From Bacteroidales bacterium M3 (GTDB lineage Bacteria; Bacteroidota; Bacteroidia; Bacteroidales; Muribaculaceae): 64,000 nt of DNA. Both the position numbers and the translations under genes were made by a program. A model generated the notes under the pieces. That model was given only the letters and a program-made list of their open reading frames with translations. It was not told the origin of the DNA and ran no database searches. Positions within the stretch are counted from its first letter, which is position 1. Each line of letters begins with the position of its first letter. Shown here piece by piece: positions 51,068 to 59,799 of the stretch. The stretch covers positions 28,697-92,696 of the forward strand of contig LUJN01000008.1 of the NCBI GenBank assembly GCA_001689445.1, read 5' to 3'.

Positions 51068-52240
51068 ATGGAGAATTTCAGATTTTGGACGCCGACAAAG
51101 TTTGTGTTCGGGCGTGACACCGAGAGTGAGACAGGCAAGCTGGTGAGAGAATTTGGCGGACGGCGCGTACTGCTGCTCTATGGCGGCGGCTCGGTCGTAC
51201 GCAGCGGCCTGCTCGACCGCGTGCAGCGGTCGCTCGCCGAAGCCGGAGTGGAATACCTGACAATGGGCGGCATCAAGCCCAACCCGACCGACGACCGCGT
51301 GTATGAGGGCATCGAACTCGTGCGCCGCGAGGGGATAGACTTCCTGCTCGCCGTCGGAGGCGGCAGCGTCATCGACACAGCCAAGGGCATTGCCTGCGGC
51401 GCACCCTACGACGGTGACTTCTGGGACTTCTACTGCGGCAAGAAAACGGTTGAGCGCGCAATGCCTGTCGGGGTGGTGCTGACGATTCCAGCCGCCGGCA
51501 GCGAAGGCTCCGGCAACTCGGTGATAACCCGCCTCGACGGGTTGCACAAGCTGAGTCTGCGCACCGAGAGCGCCCTGCGTCCACGGTTTGCCGTGATGAA
51601 CCCCGTGCTGACGATGACACTCCCACCCTATCAGACCGCAGCAGGGATCGTCGACATGATGGTCCACATCATGGAACGCTACTTCACCCCGACACAGGAT
51701 GTGGAAATCACCGACCGCGTGGCCGAGGGCGTCCTCAAGGCCATCATCGACCAGGCACGCATCGTTATGGAACATCCCGACGACTACGATGCCCGCGCCA
51801 ACATCATGTGGAGCGGCACGTTGGCCCACAATGGCGTGTGCGGCACCGGGCGGCGCGAGGACTGGTCATCCCACTTCATGGAGCACGAGCTGAGTGCCGT
51901 ATACGGTGTGACCCACGGCGCGGGGCTTGCCGTCATCGCCCCCGCATGGCTCGAATATGTCGCCGCCAAAAATCCCGCCAAGCCGGCCCAGTTTGCCGAG
52001 CGCGTGATGGACGTCACCCCTACGGGTGACCCACTCGCCGATGCCCGTGAGGGCATAAGCCGCCTGCGCGAGTTCTTCATCTCAATCGGAATGCCCGTCA
52101 CCATGCGCCAGCTCGGCATCGACAACCCCGACATCGACCTCCTCGTCCACAAAGTGCACGAAAACAAAGGCACCACCTTCGGAGGCTACATCCCCCTCAC
52201 CGCCGCCGACACCCGCGCCATCTACCTCTCCGCACGATAA
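51068..52240 (+). CDS. Iron-containing alcohol dehydrogenase (YqhD/butanol dehydrogenase-like)
   Basis: NAD(P)H-dependent reduction of aldehydes to alcohols. 390 residues. Nucleotide-binding GGGSVIDTAKGIA and PTDDRVYEG (the NADP loop of the YqhD group). Metal ligands: Asp196 and His200 in GIVDMMVHIMERY, and His273 and His283 in MEHELSAVYGVTHGAGLA. The family includes YqhD and BdhA; the alcohol substrate is not decided, but detoxifying reactive aldehydes or fermentative reduction would fit an anaerobe. Flanked by a promoter and a 20-bp hairpin terminator. Confidence 0.94.
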   Translation: MENFRFWTPTKFVFGRDTESETGKLVREFGGRRVLLLYGGGSVVRSGLLDRVQRSLAEAGVEYLTMGGIKPNPTDDRVYEGIELVRREGIDFLLAVGGGSVIDTAKGIACGAPYDGDFWDFYCGKKTVERAMPVGVVLTIPAAGSEGSGNSVITRLDGLHKLSLRTESALRPRFAVMNPVLTMTLPPYQTAAGIVDMMVHIMERYFTPTQDVEITDRVAEGVLKAIIDQARIVMEHPDDYDARANIMWSGTLAHNGVCGTGRREDWSSHFMEHELSAVYGVTHGAGLAVIAPAWLEYVAAKNPAKPAQFAERVMDVTPTGDPLADAREGISRLREFFISIGMPVTMRQLGIDNPDIDLLVHKVHENKGTTFGGYIPLTAADTRAIYLSAR

Positions 52241-52260
52241 TTCCCCCACCATCACCCATC

Positions 52261-52308
52261 ACAAATAGAAGGGGCTGCCAAATGGCAGCCCCTTCTATTT
52301 GTATATAC
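52261..52308 (+). terminator. Terminator of the alcohol dehydrogenase
   Basis: Perfect 20-bp stem (52261-52280 with 52283-52302) and a two-base loop. Confidence 0.75.
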
Positions 52309-52316
52309 CACCTCCA

Positions 52317-52356
52317 AATAAGCCCAATAGCCCCTATAAGGCTTATTGGGCTTATT
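52317..52356. repeat. Inverted AATAAGCCCAATA repeat preceding GC-rich copy A
   Basis: 13-bp inverted repeat (52317-52329 / 52344-52356). Copy B of the GC-rich element is preceded in the same way by a 22-bp inverted repeat with a similar sequence (63486-63558). Thus each copy has an AT-richer hairpin at its left end. Confidence 0.55.
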
Positions 52357-52365
52357 TGACTTATT

Positions 52366-52804
52366 GGCCCTATGCCGGCGGCAGCGGGGAAGCTGCCGGG
52401 GGAGTGCAGCCGCGGGGGACGACGCGTTAACGGCGGGAGGCACATTCGCAACCCCGCCGCCGCCAATGGGGCGCATTGGCACCCGGGATTCCCGTGGTGA
52501 GGCGCGATACCCGGCTTGGCGGATGGCGCGCCGGCAGCGGCCCCGCGCCGCGGTCACCCCCGCCCGGAGCCCCAATGTTAACGGCAGTGCACGCTTCGTG
52601 CACACCCCCGCCGTGAAACATCCGCCACCCCGAGGAACACGCCGCCAGGCCACCACCGGCGCAAACGGGCCGCTCCCGTAGGGGCGCTGTAAATAGCGCC
52701 CGCAGCGACAACCCGGGCGGCAAGACGGCCGACAGCCCGCAGCGACACAGGCACAGCGTCAGAGGACGCCGCACGACCAAAACCGAAAAAGAGAAAAGAC
52801 AACA
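52366..52804 (+). repeat. 439-bp GC-rich non-coding repeat, copy A (leader of the T9SS surface protein)
   Basis: Very GC-rich block repeated at 63561-64000 in the same orientation with about 25 differences over 440 bp. It contains strong hairpins: CGGCAGC...GCTGCCG, CCAATG...CATTGG, GTGCACG-ctt-CGTGCAC and GGGCGCTGTAAATAGCGCCC. It ends 37 bp before the ATG of the surface-protein gene, and no TAnnTTTG element lies between, so it is probably transcribed as leader. Frames on either strand are broken by indels between copies, so it does not encode a protein. Origin and function are unknown. Confidence 0.75.
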
Positions 52805-52841
52805 ATATTCACTCAATTTTTAATTAACTCATACTCGTATT

Positions 52842-55800
52842 ATGAAAAAACTTTATTTGCTTTTCGCATTCCTTTTCGCCCTCATCGGCTACCAGGATGC
52901 CGGAGCTTACTTGGTTTATCTCAACGAAGAAGGGGTCGGCGGTAACGCTAACTGTTACATGACCGACAATTCGTTGGGAACATGGAGCGGCAAATCCATG
53001 ACCCGCCTTGGAGATAAGCTTTATGTCGTATCCGGCACTAACACCCCCTCGGGCAATTGCGTGATGTTCTATGGAAATGACCAAAATAGAACTACTGAGA
53101 ACCAACAAATGTCGTTCACTTCAGGAGGCCTATACGGCTATAATGAGAATAAAGGGTCATATGGATGGAACATTATTGTAAATGGATCTTCGCACGCCAT
53201 GGCATATAATGCAAGTTCGAGCAACTACACATGTTCAATTACCTGTAGTGGCTCAACCTCTATCCAATTGAAGGATACAAAAGGATGGTTTGTGCTCTCC
53301 GGCAATGTGTCCGGGACAACGATAAGCGGCATCTATCAGTCAGATCAGCAGGCATATGTATCATTGAATGGCACTTATACCGCCACATTTAATCCAGTAG
53401 CACGTACTCTGTCATTCTCCGGCGGCGGTGGCGGCGGTGGGGATGATCCTGAAAATCCCGGGCAGTTACCAACAAAGAAGTGGAAAATCACCGCTACAGC
53501 GTCCAATCCGCAAGTCTTTCTCATCGGCGAGCATCTCAACTACAACCGCGTCACACCTGAATATGAGATGAAGCGCGGAGCCGACGGCAAGTATCACATT
53601 GATCCGTTCATGGTAGTACCGGGTGCAAAGTTCAAGGTGCGCGTATTCACCTCTGATACGGAAAATGGCTATAAGGACTACTCCTACAACAATGCATCCG
53701 CTAACTCCTCTAACATAAACAACGCCGCCTACACCTGGGGCACTGACACCTACACCAACAACGGAGACATGACATTGAATCTTGGCTATTCGATGGTGTC
53801 CATGACTTTTGACAACACGGGCAACCACCGTCTTGAGGTGACACTTGACACCAAGTCTCCATCGACGCTCTCATGCGCACCGATAAAGGGACATCCCTAT
53901 GTTTCACTCCAAGGGCAGGCAACACGCATACTTGACAAGTATACCACTCCCAATTCCGGTTGGGGCAACGGCTCTGCACGTTCCACTACCGATGGTTGGG
54001 AGAACGGATGGGCACAGATGGACGAAGATGGCAATGTGCTCATATATGATGACAATATCGACGGTGGCCGCTATGGCGGTAGTGCCGTATCAGGACGTGC
54101 CATGTACAACACCATATGGCCACCGCGAAACCCCGTTTCGTTCTACTACAAGTATGGTTCGGGCAAGGTGCTCGAGACTTCATCTGACGACCTCCACTTC
54201 AAGTATCTTGGCACAAAGAAACGTTCCGAAGCAAACACAAACGATACGGATGCCAATGACGATAAGACAACCTATGCAGTCTATGAGGTGACTGACATCG
54301 AGATGACAGGCGCATATAAGATATGGTCAGGCTGGGGTGGACGCCCCGAGAATGTAAACGGCGATAATTCCGGATCCTACTGGAGTTCGCACGTCAATTG
54401 GGGCTTCAATAAGTGGGTGAGCGGTCAATCGACCCCGATCAACACCGAAGAATGGTATGGCATGAACGGGGCTGGCTTTGACATCAAGGATGGAGGTGCT
54501 TTTAATTATGTTGACAACTCCGCAGGCGGTGACTTCAACTTCGACGGCACACGATTATTCTCCAAGGTGCAACTGTGGTATGCCCTTGATGACAACAACC
54601 CCAACAAAGGGCGAGATGATTCGTGGGTAATCACCTACCTTGCCGTCGCCAACCCCTACATCTCTATACGCCGCTCGGCCAAGACTGAAGTCACCGGCGA
54701 CTACGAGATGCGCAATCTCCCCACCGACGGCCGCACGGTCAAGAGCTACCGCATCTACCTCATCAAGGAGGGGGAGGACGGAGCAGACGGCGCCAAGACA
54801 CTTGTAGAATCGAAGCCTGACGGCTCGTATGACCCCGCGACGCTAAAGGGCACAGTCGTCAGCGACAACCTCCCCTCGGGACGCTACAAGTACCGCTTTG
54901 AGGCGTCCTATAACCAAGGGGGCACCGTAACCTATCCCGATCAGGCATGGGAGACCCCCTGGGTGCGTATCTACGGCATGATCCAGCCCGTCATCACCCG
55001 CGCCGAGCAAGTAACGGTTGTTGAGGGAAATGAGCTTGACGGGAAGAAGACATTCTACTCGTTTGACATCGCGGTGGAGGCGCATGCTCCATCAACGACC
55101 ACCGACAACGGCAGTGAGCTATCCGACCTCATAAAGAGCTACAAGGTGACTTTCCCCTCCATCACGGGATATGACTTTGCCGCGTCGATAGAGGCAAAGA
55201 ACAGCGACGGGACAGAAGCCACGACATCGGTCAGCGGCAACACCATGACCGTCACCCCCGACAAAGGCAACAACAACGCCATGCCGTCGCTGACATTCAA
55301 GAATGTGATACCCGGCGACCACAAGTTTACCGTAGATATGCTCGCTGAAGATGGCGACACCGAATGGCCTGCCGACAACGTGACCTCCGCATCCGAGACC
55401 GTGGAGATGGTCGTGCCGAGCGTGAAACTTGACAACATGCGTGCCTCCCTCAACCAGGTTGCTGCCGACGCCGACATGACCCATATAGCCTTGGAGGAGC
55501 GCATGAACGTGCGCCACGGGCATGTGCGCGAGCATGACACCGAGGGGAGCAGCTGGGAGAAGGAGGGCAAGACCGGCAAGCAGAACAACGGCGGCTATGG
55601 CGCACACCTGTCGCGCTACAACCGCATAGACGCCTATGGCGACCTGTCGACACTCCTTGTGACCGACGGTGTGCTCACCGACTGGGATGTCAACATAGAG
55701 GTCGTGCTACAGGATGCCGGCGCAGGGCTTGACGAGAAGTATCACTACACCCCCGACGCATCATCGACCATCAACAAGACGGCCAACGAACTTGTCATAA

Positions 55801-56942
55801 GCTATCTTCCTGTTGCGATGCAGGACAAGCCAATTGCAGATGAACTCACGATCTACACGGATAATGCGACAGCAAAGGCCCAGACATATCACGCACCGGC
55901 GAAAACCATAGTCAATTACGTGGTAACAACGACTTACAAGCGCAAGACGGTGACGTCAGACGTGGTGACCGCCACCAAGGATGAAAGTACATTCACGGTG
56001 TACAATCCGGAAAAGCCCAATGATTCCAACGTGCAGTTTGGTGCCGTCACAGGCTCGTTTGACAAGCCACACGGCATACAGCTTGAGGGACACTCATGGC
56101 AGAAGTGGTACAACGCGTTCAATGTCCTCGACCTTGAGACAGGCAATGCCAACGGCAATTTTGCCGTAGGATTCTTCTTCACCAACGGCACCGAGCTGCC
56201 CGTCTATGAGCCTACCGACCCCCAGCATAAGATATATCCCGGCGGCCATGTGCTCGACTGTTCCATCAATAGGCATAACGGCTACACAGAGCGTTTCTAT
56301 AACGTGTTCACCGATGCCCCGAGCGCGACCAAACACTTCGGTGAGATGGCCGTGGATGCGACCGGCTACGGCGTGGACGAGCATGGAGGCGGCGGATATA
56401 AGTCGCTGCCCCTCCATCTGGGATGCGTCTACAAGTTTGACAATGTGACTGACAAGCCTCTCTTGAAAGAAGATTTCTCGTCTTTTGCTAAGCTGGAGGG
56501 CGTGCTCATCACCACCCATCCTATTGTGGTGAAGCCCGACGGCAATGGCGTGCGTCCCACTGTCAGCCTCATGACCTCCGACAGCAAGACCATACCCTTT
56601 GTTGCCGCAGCCAAAAATGCAAAGGCTGCCTCACGTGCCCTCCTCGCCATCGAGACACCAAGCCATGTGGAAAAAGGTTTCGATGGCGCAACCACCGACC
56701 TTGACGAGGTGCTCGGCGACTTCAATACCGCGTTCCGCGTGTTCCCCAACCCGGCCGTGGACATCGTGACAGTAGAGGCTTCCGCCGAGATTGGCAACGT
56801 GGAGGTCGTTGCCTCCAACGGCGCAACGGCATTGAAGGCCGAGATACGCGACACCAAGGGACAGCTTGACGTTTCCGCGCTCCCCGCAGGGCTCTACCTG
56901 CTGCGCACCGACGCCGGCACAACCCGCCTGATCGTGAAATAG
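52842..56942 (+). CDS. Large secreted surface protein with T9SS sorting domain
   Basis: 1366 residues. Signal peptide MKKLYLLFAFLFALIGYQDAGA. Residues 23-190 form a beta domain beginning YLVYLNEEGVGGNANCYMTD; a Gly7 linker (about 195-201, then DDPENPGQ) joins it to a second beta domain (about 208-350: KKWKITATASNPQVFLIGEHLNYN) and further Ig/fibronectin-like regions. The C-terminus FRVFPNPAVDIVTVEASAEIGNVEVV... to AGLYLLRTDAGTTRLIVK is a standard T9SS sorting domain (about 1290-1366). Carbohydrate binding is plausible from the SusE/F-like opening of the second domain but unproven. The 5' half is visibly AT-richer than the 3' half. Preceded by the GC-rich repeat; single gene. Confidence 0.85.
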   Translation: MKKLYLLFAFLFALIGYQDAGAYLVYLNEEGVGGNANCYMTDNSLGTWSGKSMTRLGDKLYVVSGTNTPSGNCVMFYGNDQNRTTENQQMSFTSGGLYGYNENKGSYGWNIIVNGSSHAMAYNASSSNYTCSITCSGSTSIQLKDTKGWFVLSGNVSGTTISGIYQSDQQAYVSLNGTYTATFNPVARTLSFSGGGGGGGDDPENPGQLPTKKWKITATASNPQVFLIGEHLNYNRVTPEYEMKRGADGKYHIDPFMVVPGAKFKVRVFTSDTENGYKDYSYNNASANSSNINNAAYTWGTDTYTNNGDMTLNLGYSMVSMTFDNTGNHRLEVTLDTKSPSTLSCAPIKGHPYVSLQGQATRILDKYTTPNSGWGNGSARSTTDGWENGWAQMDEDGNVLIYDDNIDGGRYGGSAVSGRAMYNTIWPPRNPVSFYYKYGSGKVLETSSDDLHFKYLGTKKRSEANTNDTDANDDKTTYAVYEVTDIEMTGAYKIWSGWGGRPENVNGDNSGSYWSSHVNWGFNKWVSGQSTPINTEEWYGMNGAGFDIKDGGAFNYVDNSAGGDFNFDGTRLFSKVQLWYALDDNNPNKGRDDSWVITYLAVANPYISIRRSAKTEVTGDYEMRNLPTDGRTVKSYRIYLIKEGEDGADGAKTLVESKPDGSYDPATLKGTVVSDNLPSGRYKYRFEASYNQGGTVTYPDQAWETPWVRIYGMIQPVITRAEQVTVVEGNELDGKKTFYSFDIAVEAHAPSTTTDNGSELSDLIKSYKVTFPSITGYDFAASIEAKNSDGTEATTSVSGNTMTVTPDKGNNNAMPSLTFKNVIPGDHKFTVDMLAEDGDTEWPADNVTSASETVEMVVPSVKLDNMRASLNQVAADADMTHIALEERMNVRHGHVREHDTEGSSWEKEGKTGKQNNGGYGAHLSRYNRIDAYGDLSTLLVTDGVLTDWDVNIEVVLQDAGAGLDEKYHYTPDASSTINKTANELVISYLPVAMQDKPIADELTIYTDNATAKAQTYHAPAKTIVNYVVTTTYKRKTVTSDVVTATKDESTFTVYNPEKPNDSNVQFGAVTGSFDKPHGIQLEGHSWQKWYNAFNVLDLETGNANGNFAVGFFFTNGTELPVYEPTDPQHKIYPGGHVLDCSINRHNGYTERFYNVFTDAPSATKHFGEMAVDATGYGVDEHGGGGYKSLPLHLGCVYKFDNVTDKPLLKEDFSSFAKLEGVLITTHPIVVKPDGNGVRPTVSLMTSDSKTIPFVAAAKNAKAASRALLAIETPSHVEKGFDGATTDLDEVLGDFNTAFRVFPNPAVDIVTVEASAEIGNVEVVASNGATALKAEIRDTKGQLDVSALPAGLYLLRTDAGTTRLIVK

Positions 56943-56975
56943 ACAAGTCAGTAGTATTTGCGCGATAATCCAATG

Positions 56976-57016
56976 AAAGTGCGCCACCCCGCGATGGGGT
57001 GGCGCACTTTGCTTTT
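56976..57016 (+). terminator. Terminator of the T9SS surface protein
   Basis: Perfect 15-bp stem AAAGTGCGCCACCCC / GGGGTGGCGCACTTT (56976-56990, 56996-57010) then GCTTTT. Confidence 0.8.
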
Positions 57017-57040
57017 CCTGCCGCAACACAGGCAGACAAG

Positions 57041-57230
57041 GGGTCGGACATAAGTACACAGGTACATAGGGCTACGCGGCGCAGAAAAGTTAGACATAAG
57101 TACACAGGGACATAAGGCTGACGCGGCGCAGAAAAGTTAGACATAAGTGCACAGGGACATAGGGCTGACGCGGCGCAGAAAAGTTAGACATAAGTACACA
57201 GGGATATAGGGCTGACGCGGCGCGGGTATG
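57041..57230. repeat. Tandem repeat of 47 bp, four copies
   Basis: CATAAG begins at 57049, 57095, 57142 and 57189 (steps of 46, 47, 47). Units differ by one to a few bases and abut without spacers. Each contains GACGCGGCGCAGAAAAGTTA and CACAGGGACATAGGGCTGAC. It sits just left of the RAYT element; no coding sense is evident. Confidence 0.8.
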
Positions 57231-57232
57231 CA

Positions 57233-57509
57233 AGGGGTCGGAGACCTCGCTGTTAAGTTAACCCCATGGTAAGTGGAGCGACCGTAAGGGAGCGCAACGG
57301 TCCATGGGGCCGGGGCGCATGCGTCCATGAAGGACATGTTCCTCGTAGAGGATAGATTCCCAGCCATCCCATATCAGGCTATGCTGTGTGCCATACGTGA
57401 CGGGAATATATCCTCTCCGAGGAACACACTTGTTGATGGATCTCCCTCTACCCCACAAACCGCTACGCTCATTGTGGGGTTAACTTAACCGCAAGGTCTC
57501 CGACCTCTT
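57233..57509. repeat. Left ~277-bp arm flanking the RAYT gene
   Basis: Imperfect inverted copy of 58137-58406. Internal hairpins: AGGTCGGAGACCT-type ends, CCCCATGG...CCATGGGG (57263-57309 region), TGTTCCTCG.AGAGGATA...ATATCCTCTCCGAGGAACA, and CCCCACAA...TTGTGGGG. The ACCCCATGGTAAG block is shared with the element at 23065-23364. Confidence 0.75.
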
Positions 57510-57644
57510 GCTGCCGATGGCCGCCATCCCTAACCCCACAATGGTGCATATGCACTGCGGGCTGTCGTAGGAATGTAAAAAATCGGAGAATCGTTTGGAA
57601 GATGGGATATTATGGCGTACTTTTATGGCAAAACCTACCGCCCC

Positions 57645-57690
57645 ATGAGCAACACCCGATGCCTGATGCATATTTGTCATAAACACAAAA
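57645..57690 (+). pseudogene. Out-of-frame N-terminal remnant of the RAYT gene
   Basis: ATG at 57645 reads MSNTRCLMHIC, the expected N-terminus of Y1 transposases, then leaves the frame that resumes as TKSRYMTLDEGHCDD at 57685. A one-base indel near 57680-57686 explains it. Without it the protein would start at 57645. Confidence 0.6.
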
Positions 57691-57699
57691 TCACGCTAT

Positions 57700-58089
57700 A
57701 TGACTCTCGATGAGGGGCATTGTGATGATGTCTACAATGTCATAGCGTCTATCGCAACGGGATTGGGTTGCCGCGTGTTGCGCATCAACGGTGTCGCCAA
57801 CCATATCCACATACTCGTTGACCTGCATCCCACGGTGGCGTTGGCTGACTTTATGCGTGTCGTCAAGCAACGCAGTAGCCTGTGGTTGAAACAGTGTGGG
57901 TTGCATCCGTATTTCGAGGGGTGGGGCAAGGAATATTTCGCCCATTCTGTCAGCCCGCGTCATGCCGATGCCGTGATGCGGTATATTGACAGTCAGAAAG
58001 AGCATCATCGCGTGCTGTCGTTTGAGGAGGAAATCCGTAAAATAACCGCAAATTCAGGGATGCCGTGGGATGATCGGATGCTGACTTAG
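57700..58089 (+). CDS. REP-associated tyrosine (Y1, IS200-like) transposase, probably 5'-frameshifted
   Basis: HUH/Y1 single-strand transposase of the RAYT/TnpA type. 129 residues in frame from 57700: GVANHIHILVDLHP holds the HxH metal motif (His-Ile-His), SLWLKQCGLHPYFEGWGKEYFAH is family sequence, and the catalytic tyrosine is expected in MRYIDSQKEHHR. The N-terminal ~20 residues lie in another frame just upstream, so the gene is either inactive or uses ATG 57700 without its first strand. It lies between two ~275-bp inverted arms rich in hairpins, as expected for a RAYT that acts on REP sequences. Confidence 0.85.
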   Translation: MTLDEGHCDDVYNVIASIATGLGCRVLRINGVANHIHILVDLHPTVALADFMRVVKQRSSLWLKQCGLHPYFEGWGKEYFAHSVSPRHADAVMRYIDSQKEHHRVLSFEEEIRKITANSGMPWDDRMLT

Positions 58090-58136
58090 GCTTTGGCGAC
58101 GAGAGGTCGGAAAGCGTGGGTATACCCATACTCAAT

Positions 58137-58406
58137 AAGGGGTCGGAGACCCCGCAGTTAGGTTAGCCCCACAATTAGCGTAGCGGTTTGTGGGGTTAGG
58201 GATGACCCGTCCACGGTCGTGTTCCTCGGAGAGGATATATTCCCGCCACGTATGGCACACAGCATAACCCGATATATGATGGCACGGAATTTATCCTCTT
58301 CGAGGAACACACGCGTTATGAGTGCACACCCCATGGACCGTTGCGCTCCCTTACGGTCGCTTCACTTACCATGGGGTTAACATAACCGCGAGGTCTCCGA
58401 CCTCTT
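58137..58406. repeat. Right ~270-bp arm flanking the RAYT gene
   Basis: Inverse of the left arm with the same internal hairpins in reverse order (GGGGTCGGAGACCCC end, CCCCACAA..., TGTTCCTCGGAGAGGATA..., CCCCATGG...). Together with 57233-57509 it brackets the transposase. The remaining ~120 bp to the FemAB-like stop hold only short GTGCCACAT repeats. Confidence 0.75.
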
Positions 58407-58529
58407 GTGGCTGATGAGTGTCATTGAGGTGCCACATCCGCATCGGCGTGCCACATTTGTATTGGTGTAAATCTCAATCTGCATAGGAGGTTACTGGCAC
58501 ACCGCTGTAATGCATCCTCCTACAGCGAA

Positions 58530-59453
58530 TTACAGTGTGAAGCGATATTTGAGGGAGGGGAGGCAGCCGAGGGTTTCCTTGAACTCGCAGAGGCCGTAGG
58601 AGGGGAGGCCGTTTTCGGAGGAGGGACCGATGTCGAGGTGGCGCATCCCCATGCGGCGGCTATGGAGGAGGACATCGTGGGTGAAGCGGTTCATGGGACG
58701 CAGTTCGGCAAATCCGGGGGCGTCGCCCCAATACACGACCTGGCCGATGTCGGGCGTCACGCGGTGAATCTGCGCCGCCGCCACGTCGGCACCCTCATAT
58801 GTCATCACCATAAACTCGGCGCGCACCAGCGGCGCGGTGGCTATGACGTCATCAAGGGTCATCCGCAGGGGGTAGCCGTGGCTCTCGCGATTGGCCTGTA
58901 TCACACGGTAGGCACGGCGTATATCATCGACACGGTCGCGGCTTAGAATCTCGGTGGCAAACGGGTGTCGCAGCGAGTTGCGCCATTTGTTGCGGGCGTT
59001 GCCCGACAGGTGTGTCTCAAAGTCATCCACCTGCGACAGCGGATAATGGTAGCTGATGTCGGCATACGCCAGTGTCCCGGCTCGCATCATCGAGCTTGCG
59101 ACTTTTGGGGTCGCCTCGTCGTAGATGTCGGGGGGGAGTGTCACCTCAACCCTCTTGCCGCACTCGCGGCCGTATGCGGCCAAAAGGGCCGTGCCCTCGT
59201 CGATGATGTCGACGTTCTGCCGGCGGTTGTAGGCAAAGCCGCCAAACGGGGCCGAAAACGGGGAGAGCAGCCTGTCGCCGCGCTCGCCGAGGATGATGCC
59301 GAGACGCACTTTCGGGCTGCCGAGGACGAGATAATGCAGGTCGTCACACTTGCCGCGGTTAAGTTCGGAGAAATCCACGGTGTTGTACACGTGCGCTGCG
59401 TCCTGATCGAGCAGCGATCGATATTCGTCGGGGGTGACTCTGCGGATATTCAT
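58530..59453 (-). CDS. FemAB/GNAT-type acyltransferase-like protein
   Basis: 307 residues, no signal peptide. Two GNAT-like halves as in FemX/FemAB proteins: an N-terminal half (VYNTVDFSELNRGKCDDLHYLVLG, LSPFSAPFGGFAYNR) and a C-terminal half with GNARNKWRNSLRHPF, AYRVIQANRESHGYPLRMTLDD, YWGDAPGFAELRPMNRF and LDIGPSSENGLPSYGLCEFKETLGC. The last block is typical of FemAB-like proteins associated with peptidoglycan or exopolysaccharide. The donor is unknown. Separated from lpxB upstream by the 329-bp inverted-repeat element. Confidence 0.8.
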   Translation of the reverse strand: MNIRRVTPDEYRSLLDQDAAHVYNTVDFSELNRGKCDDLHYLVLGSPKVRLGIILGERGDRLLSPFSAPFGGFAYNRRQNVDIIDEGTALLAAYGRECGKRVEVTLPPDIYDEATPKVASSMMRAGTLAYADISYHYPLSQVDDFETHLSGNARNKWRNSLRHPFATEILSRDRVDDIRRAYRVIQANRESHGYPLRMTLDDVIATAPLVRAEFMVMTYEGADVAAAQIHRVTPDIGQVVYWGDAPGFAELRPMNRFTHDVLLHSRRMGMRHLDIGPSSENGLPSYGLCEFKETLGCLPSLKYRFTL

Positions 59454-59470
59454 TTCAACGGGGATTTATA

Positions 59471-59799
59471 GAGGGTGTTTAATAATGAGAGTTAATTTGA
59501 GGTCGCGTATTTGAGATGGATTTAGCGTTGCAGCCGATGGAGCATAGCGGGCTATGCGACTGAGGCAAAAGGCTAAAGACACTCAAATACGCGAGACCAA
59601 TGGTAATATCTTTGCTGTGCATATAGATGATACTTTAACTGTTTTAGGATGCCGTAAACAAAAGTTAGCTTTGCCCCGGTTGGCTTTTGTGAAATTCCAT
59701 CCGCGTCTCAGTCGCATAGCCCGCTATGCTCCATCGACTTAAATGTAATTTCCCTAAAACCCAACCGCCTCAAATTAACTCTCATTATTAAACACCCTC
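59471..59799. mobile_element. 329-bp MITE-like element with perfect 32-bp terminal inverted repeats
   Basis: 59471-59502 and 59768-59799 are exact inverse complements (GAGGGTGTTTAATAATGAGA...), and within them GATGGAGCATAGCGGGCTAT... and its inverse form a 29-bp inner repeat. No transposase. The ends begin GAGGGTGTT, like the element at 23065-23364. The right end supplies the last codons and the stop of lpxB; the left end lies 17 bp from the FemAB-like start. No clear target-site duplication is visible. Confidence 0.75.

Noticed and set aside
52427..52816. Minus-strand ORF in GC-rich copy A (and 63555-63998 in copy B) as a gene
   Set aside because: Frames differ between copies because of single-base indels, and the Arg/Gly/Pro-rich translation is what GC-rich non-coding DNA gives.
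57041..57230. Possible CRISPR array
   Set aside because: Units abut as a 47-bp tandem repeat with no unique spacers and no cas genes nearby.
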